DNA of 64,000 nt. Origin: Actinomycetota bacterium (GTDB lineage Bacteria; Actinomycetota; UBA4738; HRBIN12). The translations under genes were made by a program, and so were the position numbers. The stretch lies in assembly GCA_026003015.1 (NCBI GenBank), contig BPGL01000001.1, forward strand, positions 128,922 through 192,921. Direction: 5' to 3'. The notes beneath the pieces were generated by a model. That model saw only the letters and a list, made by a program, of their open reading frames with translations, was not told where the DNA came from and made no database searches. Position 1 is the stretch's first letter; every line of letters starts with the position of its first letter. Positions 55,795 to 62,560 of the stretch are shown here, piece after piece.

Positions 55795-56427
55795 ATGAGG
55801 ACGCTCGCCTTGACCATCGCCCCCCCGCGGTCGCGCGCGACCGCCCGCACCGCCTTCTCGGTCGCGTGCGCCCTCGTCGGGGCGGGCCTGGTCGCGCTGC
55901 TCGCCCAGGTGCGGATCCCCCTGCCGTTCACCCCGGTGCCGATCACCGGCCAGACCCTGGGGGTGCTGCTCGTCGGCGCCGCGTACGGGCCGGGGCTCGG
56001 CGCCGGCACCCTCGGCCTGTACCTCGCCATGGCGGTCGTCGGGCTCCCGGTGCTCGCGCCGAACCCCGACGGCTCGCACGACACCGGCTGGGCCGTGCTC
56101 GGGGCGGGCGCGTTCACGGGCGGCTACCTGTGGGGCTTCGTCGTCGCCTCGGGGCTCGTGGGCTGGCTCGCGAAGCGCGGATGGGATCGGTCGTTCCGCT
56201 CGGCGATCGGAGCGATGTTCCTGGGGGAGGTCGCGCTCTACGCGCTCGGCCTGCCCTGGCTGCACCGGGCGTTGGACCTCGCGGGACTCGAGCCGACGAT
56301 CGAGTCCACGCTCGCGGCGGGCCTGTACCCGTTCGTGATCGGGGACACCCTGAAGCTCCTGGCGGCCGCGGCGATGCTCCCGGGGGCCTGGCGGCTCGTG
56401 GATCGCCTCCGACCGCTCGGGGGCTAG
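55795..56427 (+). CDS. bioY: BioY family biotin transporter
   Basis: Substrate-binding membrane component for biotin uptake, working alone or with an ECF energising module. 210 residues with about six helices. VRIPLPFTPVPITGQTLGVLL and the GVL/LLVGAAYGPGLGAGTL...LYLAMAVVGLPV segment, followed by GGYLWGFVVA and GLYPFVIGDTLKLLAAAAM, are diagnostic. No ecfA or ecfT gene is adjacent. Confidence 0.93.
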   Translation: MRTLALTIAPPRSRATARTAFSVACALVGAGLVALLAQVRIPLPFTPVPITGQTLGVLLVGAAYGPGLGAGTLGLYLAMAVVGLPVLAPNPDGSHDTGWAVLGAGAFTGGYLWGFVVASGLVGWLAKRGWDRSFRSAIGAMFLGEVALYALGLPWLHRALDLAGLEPTIESTLAAGLYPFVIGDTLKLLAAAAMLPGAWRLVDRLRPLGG

Positions 56428-56438
56428 CGAAGGCGCGC

Positions 56439-57116
56439 GTGGCCGAGCCCTGGTTCGCCGCCGCTCGGCTGCTCGTCGTCCCGCCGCTGCGGCTGTGGTT
56501 CGCCTGGCACCTGGAGGGTCTCGAGCGGATCCCGCACACGGGACCGGTCCTGGTCGCGTGCAACCACGCCTCCTACCTGGATCCGCTCGCGAACGGCTAC
56601 GCGATCCTGACGGCCGGGCGCTACCCCCGGTTCCTGGCCAAGCAGGAGCTGTTCGACGTCCCGCTGCTCGGGCGCGCCCTGCGGGGCATGGGGCAGATCC
56701 CGGTGCGCCGCGGCACGCGGGACCGCGGAGCCCTCGAGGCGGCCCAGCGGGCGCTCGTCGCGGGCGAGGTCGTGGTGATCTACCCGGAGGGGACGGTGAC
56801 GACCAGGCCGGACCACCTGCCGATGGCCGGCAAGACCGGCGCGGTTCGGCTGTCCCTGGCGACCGGGGTGCCCATCCTGCCGATCGCGAGCTGGGGGACG
56901 CACCCGGTATGGCAGAAGTCGGGGCCGGGATCGCTCAGGCCCCGGCGGCCGATCTGGATCAAGGTCGGCACGCCGATCGATCTGTCGGACCGGCGTCGGG
57001 AGGCCGACGACCACGATGCGCTCGTGGCGATGACGGCTGAGGTGATGGAGGCCCTCACCGCGCTCGTCCACGACCTGCGGGCCCGCTACCCGCGAGCGTG
57101 GCTCGAGGAGGGATAG
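56439..57116 (+). CDS. plsC: 1-acyl-sn-glycerol-3-phosphate acyltransferase
   Basis: Phosphatidate synthesis on the membrane face. 225 residues. The catalytic HX4D box is NHASYLDP; the EGTVT segment and the IPVRRGTRDRG block complete the family pattern. GTG start 11 nt after bioY, same transcript. A longer in-frame version upstream lies inside bioY and is rejected. Followed 9 nt later by ddl behind its own -10. Confidence 0.92.
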   Translation: MAEPWFAAARLLVVPPLRLWFAWHLEGLERIPHTGPVLVACNHASYLDPLANGYAILTAGRYPRFLAKQELFDVPLLGRALRGMGQIPVRRGTRDRGALEAAQRALVAGEVVVIYPEGTVTTRPDHLPMAGKTGAVRLSLATGVPILPIASWGTHPVWQKSGPGSLRPRRPIWIKVGTPIDLSDRRREADDHDALVAMTAEVMEALTALVHDLRARYPRAWLEEG

Positions 57117-57119
57117 GCT
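57114..57119 (+). promoter_or_regulatory. -10 element (TAGGCT) of ddl
   Basis: TAGGCT overlaps the plsC stop codon and ends 6 nt before the ddl GTG; leaderless transcript predicted. Confidence 0.5.
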
Positions 57120-57125
57120 GGGTCG

Positions 57126-58274
57126 GTGCGCAGGCGGCGGGTCCTCGTGCTGTTCGGCGGGCGTTCGGCGGAGCACGAGATCTCCTGCATCTCGGCCCGC
57201 TCGGTCGTCGACGCCCTCGACCCCCAGCGCAACGAGGTGCTCTGCGTCGGGATCACGCGAGCGGGCCGCTGGCGCCTGCTCCCCGGGCCGCCGGCGCTGC
57301 CCGCTGAGACCGGTCGGCTGCCCGAGGTTGGCGAGGCGACGGGTCCGACGGTCGCGATCGCCGAAGCCGCCGAGGGGCCCCGCGAGCTCGTCGTTGCCGA
57401 CGGTCGTCGCGAGGCCGTCGACGTCGTGTTCCCGGTGCTGCACGGTCCGTTCGGCGAGGACGGCACGGTCCAAGGGCTGCTCGAGGTCGCCGGGGTGCCG
57501 TACGTGGGCGCCGGCGTCCTCGGGTCGGCGGTCGGGATGGACAAGGCGGTTCAGAAGGTCCTGTTCGCCGCCGCGGGTCTGCCGGTCGTGCCCCACGAGG
57601 TCGTCCGCGAGCTCGAGTGGAGCGACGACCGGGAGGGGGTCCTGGCCCGCGTCGAGGCGCTCGGCGTGCCCTCCTTCGCGAAGCCGGCCACGCTCGGTTC
57701 CTCGATCGGGATCACGAAGGTCCACGGCGCCGACGAGCTCGAGCCCGCGATCGACGAGGCGTTCCGCTACGCGCGCAAGGTGCTCGTCGAGCGCGCGATC
57801 GAAGGGGCGCGCGAGATCGAGGTCGCGGTGCTCGGCAACGACGATCCCGTCGCCTCGGTCGCCGGCGAGATCGTCCCGCAGGGCCACGAGTTCTACGACT
57901 ACGAGGCGAAGTACCTCGACGAACATGGGGCGCGGCTGCTCGTGCCCGCCGACCTCGGCGACGAGCTGCACGCAAGGGTCCGCCGCATGGCGGTGGCGGC
58001 GTTCCGCGCGGCCGAGGCCGCGGGCATGGCGCGGGTGGACTTCTTCGTTCGCGGCGAGGAGGTGTGGGTCAACGAGATCAACACGATCCCGGGGTTCACC
58101 CAGATCTCGATGTACCCGAAGCTCTGGGAGGCCTCCGGGCTCGCCTATCCCGAGCTCGTCGAACGACTGATCGAGCTCGCGATCGATCGCCACGAGCGGG
58201 AGCGGTCCAAAAGCGCGCTGGCGCGGGAGCTCGGTCCCGCCCCGGGCGTTAGAGGTGGACGACCGGACAGGTGA
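57126..58274 (+). CDS. ddl: D-alanine-D-alanine ligase
   Basis: Makes the D-Ala-D-Ala dipeptide for peptidoglycan. 382 residues. VLFGGRSAEHEISCISARSV, VFPVLHGPFGEDGTVQG, AKPATLGSSIGI and the C-terminal EINTIPGFTQISMYPKLW motifs are intact. Leaderless GTG 6 nt after TAGGCT. Its 3' end overlaps the convergent AsnC-like gene by 26 bp. In M. tuberculosis the orthologue (Rv2981c) lies near fbiD. Confidence 0.95.
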   Translation: MRRRRVLVLFGGRSAEHEISCISARSVVDALDPQRNEVLCVGITRAGRWRLLPGPPALPAETGRLPEVGEATGPTVAIAEAAEGPRELVVADGRREAVDVVFPVLHGPFGEDGTVQGLLEVAGVPYVGAGVLGSAVGMDKAVQKVLFAAAGLPVVPHEVVRELEWSDDREGVLARVEALGVPSFAKPATLGSSIGITKVHGADELEPAIDEAFRYARKVLVERAIEGAREIEVAVLGNDDPVASVAGEIVPQGHEFYDYEAKYLDEHGARLLVPADLGDELHARVRRMAVAAFRAAEAAGMARVDFFVRGEEVWVNEINTIPGFTQISMYPKLWEASGLAYPELVERLIELAIDRHERERSKSALARELGPAPGVRGGRPDR

Positions 58275-58482
58275 GCGTGCGCGTGATCCCGTCGACCGCC
58301 TGGATCCGAGCCACCACGAGGCGCCCGAGCTCGTCGACGGAGTTCGCCTGCGCCCGGACGATCACGTCGTAGGGGCCGGTCACGTCCTCAGCCTCGGTCA
58401 CGCCCTCGATCTCGCGCACCGCGTTGGCCACGTGCGCCGCCTTGCCGACCTCCGTTTGGATGAGGATGTACGCGTTGACCAC
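58249..58482 (-). CDS. Stand-alone Lrp/AsnC ligand-binding (RAM) domain protein
   Basis: 77 residues consisting only of the effector domain of the Lrp family: VNAYILIQTEVGKAAHVANAVREI then VTEAEDVTGPYDVIVRAQANSVDELGRLV. No helix-turn-helix. Probably a small amino-acid-sensing dimer that binds larger partners. GTG start after AGGAGG; TAGCAT (58517 to 58512) is a plausible -10. Convergent with ddl (26-bp overlap). Confidence 0.85.
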   Translation of the reverse strand: MVNAYILIQTEVGKAAHVANAVREIEGVTEAEDVTGPYDVIVRAQANSVDELGRLVVARIQAVDGITRTLTCPVVHL

Positions 58483-58597
58483 GGCTCGCCTCCTGCGTCC
58501 TCGGGAGCGCCATGCTAGCGGCGGGGCTCCGCGGCGCGCAACGCTTCGGAAGCCCCGTGGTTCCACCGCGCCTGCCGCCGATCGCCGAGGCCGGTGC

Positions 58598-58603
58598 CAT
58601 CAT
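58598..58603 (+). promoter_or_regulatory. Putative -10 (CATCAT) of the phosphoribosyltransferase gene
   Basis: CATCAT ends 6 nt before the GTG at 58610, in the same 15-nt context as the yqgE start region at 16872. Confidence 0.4.
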
Positions 58604-58609
58604 CGAGGG

Positions 58610-59239
58610 GTGTTCCGGGATCGACGCGACGCGGGGGAGCGACTGGGCGAGGCGCTGCGCGACCGCGTCGACCCGCCCGCGATCGTGTTGGGGATCGCGC
58701 GGGGCGGCGTCGTCGTCGCCGCGCCCGTGGCCGAGGCGCTCGGCGCCCCGCTCGACGTCGTCGTGCCCCGCAAGCTCGGGGCCCCGCACAACCCGGAGCT
58801 CGGGATCGGGGCCATCGCGCCGGGCGTCGTGGTGCTCGACGAGGACCTCGTTCGCCGGCTCGGCGTCGACGAGGCCTACGTGCGCGCCGAGACGGCCCGC
58901 CAGCAACGGGAGATCGAGCGGCGCCTCGCCGCCTACCGCGGAGATCGGCCGCCGCCGGAGCTCGCCGGCAAGACGGCCGTGATCGTCGACGACGGGGTGG
59001 CGACCGGGGGGACCGCGATCGCCGCGAGCCGGTGGGCCCGCCGCGAGGGGGCCGAGCGCGTCGTGATCGCGGCGCCGGTCGGCCCGGCCGGGATCGAGCG
59101 GCGGCTCGCGCCGGAGGCCGACGACGTCGTGGTGCTGTTCACGCCGCGGACGTTCCTCGCGGTCGGGGAGTGGTACGAGCGCTTCGAGCAGACCGGTGAC
59201 GACGAGGTCCGGGCGCTGCTCGCAACGGAGACCGCGTGA
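58610..59239 (+). CDS. Phosphoribosyltransferase-domain protein
   Basis: 209 residues with the type I PRTase fold. The PRPP-binding loop is VIVDDGVATGGTAIAASRWA; VLGIARGGVVVAAPVAEAL and VVVPRKLGAPHNPELGIGAIA precede it. Substrate base unknown; resembles the stand-alone PRTases adjacent to hydrolases in actinobacteria. The stop overlaps the next GTG (GTGA). Confidence 0.88.
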   Translation: MFRDRRDAGERLGEALRDRVDPPAIVLGIARGGVVVAAPVAEALGAPLDVVVPRKLGAPHNPELGIGAIAPGVVVLDEDLVRRLGVDEAYVRAETARQQREIERRLAAYRGDRPPPELAGKTAVIVDDGVATGGTAIAASRWARREGAERVVIAAPVGPAGIERRLAPEADDVVVLFTPRTFLAVGEWYERFEQTGDDEVRALLATETA

Positions 59240-59592
59240 GGCCCGTCGAGCTCGTCGTTGCGCTCGCCCTCGCGGCCCTCGGCGTCCGCTCGCTCGTGTA
59301 CTGGCTGCGCCGACCGTTCGACTCGAACGACCCTCGCGACCACGCCCTGTACGCGCTGTACCTGACGGGCCGGGTCGGGCTGTGGTTCGCGTTCGCCGGC
59401 ATGTTCGCGCTGTTCGCGTTCGCCGGGACGACCGACCCGATCACCGGCGAGCGGGTGGCCGCGCGCGGACGGGCCTTCATCGACGCCGCCGACGACTACG
59501 CCTGGTACCTGCTCGTGCCGGTCGTGTTGGCGGCCGCGCAGTTCGCGGGCGGTTGGTTCCTGGGGCGCCGCTCGCCGCGCGGCCGTCCCTAG
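59236..59592 (+). CDS. Hypothetical membrane protein
   Basis: 118 residues, three hydrophobic helices (ELVVALALAALGVRSLVY, LWFAFAGMFALFAFAG, WYLLVPVVLAAAQFAGGWFLG). I do not recognise the family. Translationally coupled to the phosphoribosyltransferase by a GTGA overlap, so possibly its membrane partner. Confidence 0.6.
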   Translation: MRPVELVVALALAALGVRSLVYWLRRPFDSNDPRDHALYALYLTGRVGLWFAFAGMFALFAFAGTTDPITGERVAARGRAFIDAADDYAWYLLVPVVLAAAQFAGGWFLGRRSPRGRP

Positions 59593-59605
59593 GAAGAGGC
59601 GGCCC

Positions 59606-61105
59606 TCAGCGGACGGCCTCGACGACCTCCGGGTCGAGCTCGGGGAACCCCCGCAGATGCTCGACCCGCTCCCGCTTGAGCCGCTCGACGATCTCGCGGT
59701 ACTCGTCGATCCGCCCCTGCCGTTCGTACAGCCGGCGCGGCTGCAGGAGCTCTGGGTCGTCCAGGTCGGGGACCGAGGTCGCGACCTGGTAGCCGAAATC
59801 GGGGTCCCGGTCCCACTCGATGGTGCCCTCGGCGATCGCGCGCACGCAGGCCGACGTGTGCGGGATCTTCACGTCCTTGGACCGCTCGTCGTCCTCGGGG
59901 CCGCCGACGCGGCCGGTGTTGAGCAGGTAGGTCTCGATCGGGTGGGTCGCGAGCAGCTCGAGCAGGCGGTTGCCCTGCAGGCCGTGGGGGAGCGGGAAGA
60001 AGGGGTTCGTCCCGGGCACGCGCAGGAACCGACCTTCCTCGGCGGCGCCGCCGGCGGCCGTGCCGGTCGTCTCGCCGAGCATGAAGTACGCGGCGGACTG
60101 CACCTGGTCGAGCTTCGCAACCGCCGGGATGATGTTCTGGTTGCGGTTGAGGATCAGCAGGTAGTCGACGGTGCCGATCGTGCGCGCGTCCTCGTAGGCG
60201 AGCAGGTCGCGCATCTCGAAGACGGCGCGTCCGTTCTTCGTGTAGCCCTCGTTGAAGAAGTCCACGCGCCCATGCTCGTCCTGGTAGACGTTCTCGAGGT
60301 AGGTCGTGGGCTTCGTGACGGCGCCGTGGATCGACGGCTCGAACGCGGGATCCAGGCCGAAGGTCTTCGCGAAGCACCCGTTCTCGGTCCCGTAGGCGAT
60401 CCCGCCCGGCATGAGCCCGACGAAGTCGTCCTGCACGGGGCGGGAGCCGTTCTGGGTGGTGAACGTCGTCGTCGTCTTCCCGGTGCCCGACAGGCCGATG
60501 ATCATGAAGACCTTGTCCCCGTGGGCCGTCGGGATCACCTTGAGCCCGGCGTGCAGGGCGAGCCCGCCGCGGTTGTAGACGATGTCGTTCCACATCCGAA
60601 GGCCGCCCTTCTTTGACTCCCCGAAGTAGTCCGAGCCGAGGACCCGGGTCGTGTAGGCGTCGAGGTCGACCGCGATGACACGGTCGTCGGGGTAGCCGGG
60701 AGCGTCGAGGCCCGGCGTGTAGATCACCTGGACCTCGGGCTCCGCCCCATCCTCGCGCGGGAAGTAGAGCTTCTGCTGCATCCCGGCGATGTTCGCGAAG
60801 CGCTTCTCCATGACCAAGCGCGCCCGCGTCATCAGCGTCGGGTCGTTGCCGATCCATCCGTCGATCACGATCACGTCGTTCTCGGCGAGGTAGCGATCCT
60901 GGCGGCGGGCGATCTCCTCGTAGGCCTCGCGCGTCATCGTCTTGCCGCTCGAGGGGCGTTCCACGACGAACGTGCTTCCGGCGCTGCGGGACAGCACGCG
61001 CGTCTGGACGTTGACGCTGCCGAACTCGGAGATGCGGCACTGCGGCATCTCCTCGGTGAACTTGCGCAGCTCCTCGGGCGTCGGGTTGACGTACGCCTCT
61101 GCCAC
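59606..61105 (-). CDS. Phosphoenolpyruvate carboxykinase, divergent ATP-type
   Basis: 499 residues. The kinase P-loop GLSGTGKTTTTF, second Asp pair QDDFVGLMPGG, and the downstream ENGCFAKTFGLDP segment place it in the ATP-PEPCK superfamily, which converts oxaloacetate to PEP in gluconeogenesis. The usual TGRSPKDKF and DPKR-LIGDDEHGW blocks are not visible; the corresponding stretches read ERPSSGKTMTREAY and TQNGSRPVQDDF. It may therefore be a distinct subfamily. GTG start after GAGGAGG. Convergent with the upstream membrane gene; divergent from thiL. Confidence 0.75.
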   Translation of the reverse strand: MAEAYVNPTPEELRKFTEEMPQCRISEFGSVNVQTRVLSRSAGSTFVVERPSSGKTMTREAYEEIARRQDRYLAENDVIVIDGWIGNDPTLMTRARLVMEKRFANIAGMQQKLYFPREDGAEPEVQVIYTPGLDAPGYPDDRVIAVDLDAYTTRVLGSDYFGESKKGGLRMWNDIVYNRGGLALHAGLKVIPTAHGDKVFMIIGLSGTGKTTTTFTTQNGSRPVQDDFVGLMPGGIAYGTENGCFAKTFGLDPAFEPSIHGAVTKPTTYLENVYQDEHGRVDFFNEGYTKNGRAVFEMRDLLAYEDARTIGTVDYLLILNRNQNIIPAVAKLDQVQSAAYFMLGETTGTAAGGAAEEGRFLRVPGTNPFFPLPHGLQGNRLLELLATHPIETYLLNTGRVGGPEDDERSKDVKIPHTSACVRAIAEGTIEWDRDPDFGYQVATSVPDLDDPELLQPRRLYERQGRIDEYREIVERLKRERVEHLRGFPELDPEVVEAVR

Positions 61106-61165
61106 CTGGGCCTCCTCACGGTCGCCCGGGCCCGGGGGCCACGAGCGGGATCGATCGACGGGGCC

Positions 61166-61176
61166 CTAGAGTCTAG
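61166..61176. promoter_or_regulatory. Palindromic divergent -10 region (CTAGAGTCTAG) between pckA and thiL
   Basis: TAGAGT (plus, 61167-61172) and TAGACT (minus, 61175 to 61170) overlap by 3 bp. pckA has a GAGGAGG site; no strong site precedes thiL. Confidence 0.4.
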
Positions 61177-61251
61177 CCGACAACCCTCGGGACCCCGACG
61201 CCGACCTTCCGGCGCGCCGTGGTCCGGGAACGTTGGACGGAACGGACAAGC

Positions 61252-62205
61252 GTGCCTTCGACCGAGGACGAGCTGCTCGAGGCGATCGCCCGCGAGCTCG
61301 CCGTGCGCGACGAGCGCGTGGTCGTGGGCGTTGGCGACGACGCCGCCGTCGTCCGCCCCGGCGAGGGCGACCTCGTGCTCACGGTCGACGCGCTCGTGGA
61401 GGGCACGCACCTGCCGCGAGGCGAGCTTCCCTCGCCGGTGGACCTCGGTCACCGGGCGATCGCCGTGGCGGCGAGCGACGTGGCGGCCATGGGCGCCAGC
61501 CCCCGCCTGGCGCTCGCCGCGCTCACGCTCTGCCCTTCGGCCCAGGCCGGGTGGATCCTCCAGCTGGTCGGCGCGATGCGGGACGCCTGTGCCGGGCTCG
61601 GGGCCGTGCTCGTCGGGGGGAACCTCGCGCGCGGCGCGGAGCTCTCGCTCGCGGTCACGGTCGTCGGCGGGGTGGCGCCGGGCGGTGCGGTTCTGCGCTC
61701 GGGGGCACGGCCGGGCGACGTCGTTGTGGTCACCGGCGAGCTCGGGTCCGCGGCCGCGGGCCGCCGCCTGCTGGCCGCGGGCGGGCCGCTCGACGAGGCG
61801 GATCGTCTCGCCGTGCAGCGGGCCCTGCGGCCCCGGGCGCGCGTTCTGGAGGGCCGCGCGCTCGCGGCGGCGGGGGCGACGGCGATGATCGACGTGTCCG
61901 ACGGGTTCGCGCTCGACCTGGCCCGGCTGTGTCGCGCGAGCGGCGTCGGGGCACGGGTTCGCACCGCGGACCTGCCGGCCGGGCAGCGGGCGCGACCGGA
62001 TGAGGTCCTGGGCGGCGGAGAGGACTACGAGCTCCTCGCGACCCTTCCCCCGCCGGCCGTCCCGACGGCGCGGGACGAGGTCGCGGCCCTCGGAACCGCG
62101 CTCACCTGCGTCGGAGAGATCGTTGCCGGCGCGGGCGTGATCGCCGTCGACGCGGAGGGCGGCGCGGCGCCGCTGCCGCCCGTCGGCTGGGACCACCTCG
62201 CGTGA
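61252..62205 (+). CDS. thiL: Thiamine-monophosphate kinase
   Basis: 317 residues, PurM-like fold. It phosphorylates TMP to the cofactor TPP. The VGVGDDAAVV and VDLGHRAIAVAASDVAAMGASP segments and the GG-EDYELLATLP loop are typical. GTG start; the 33-nt longer frame adds a Trp/Arg-rich segment with no support. Next to rpmB and recG, as in M. tuberculosis. Confidence 0.94.
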   Translation: MPSTEDELLEAIARELAVRDERVVVGVGDDAAVVRPGEGDLVLTVDALVEGTHLPRGELPSPVDLGHRAIAVAASDVAAMGASPRLALAALTLCPSAQAGWILQLVGAMRDACAGLGAVLVGGNLARGAELSLAVTVVGGVAPGGAVLRSGARPGDVVVVTGELGSAAAGRRLLAAGGPLDEADRLAVQRALRPRARVLEGRALAAAGATAMIDVSDGFALDLARLCRASGVGARVRTADLPAGQRARPDEVLGGGEDYELLATLPPPAVPTARDEVAALGTALTCVGEIVAGAGVIAVDAEGGAAPLPPVGWDHLA

Positions 62206-62278
62206 GCCGCGAGGGACCGCGCCCGGGGGTGAGCCGTCACGGATCGACGCCGTGGGGGCGGGCCGGTCGGCGGCCGGG

Positions 62279-62476
62279 TCAGCCGCGGGCGGGTCGGACG
62301 ACCTTGCCGGCCTTGATGCAGCTCGTGCAGGCGTGGATCCGGCGCGGCACCCCGTCGACGAGGGCCCGCACGCGCTGCACGTTCGGGTTCCAACGGCGGT
62401 TGTTCCGCTTGTGGGAGAACGTCACCGCCTTGCCGAACCAGGGGCGCTTCCCGCAGAGGTCGCACACGGCTGCCAT
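62279..62476 (-). CDS. rpmB: 50S ribosomal protein L28
   Basis: 65 residues. AAVCDLCGKRPWFGKAVTFSHKRNNRRWNPNVQRVRAL is the family core; CDLC and CTSC form the four-Cys zinc site of the C+ form. Divergent from recG, a common arrangement. ATG start. Confidence 0.96.
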   Translation of the reverse strand: MAAVCDLCGKRPWFGKAVTFSHKRNNRRWNPNVQRVRALVDGVPRRIHACTSCIKAGKVVRPARG

Positions 62477-62560
62477 GGGCCTTCGAGGGTAGCAGACGGG
62501 CTCGGGCCGAGGGTCGTCGCGCCGCCGTGGTAGAACGGCCGCAGCCGTGAGGTGCCGTCC

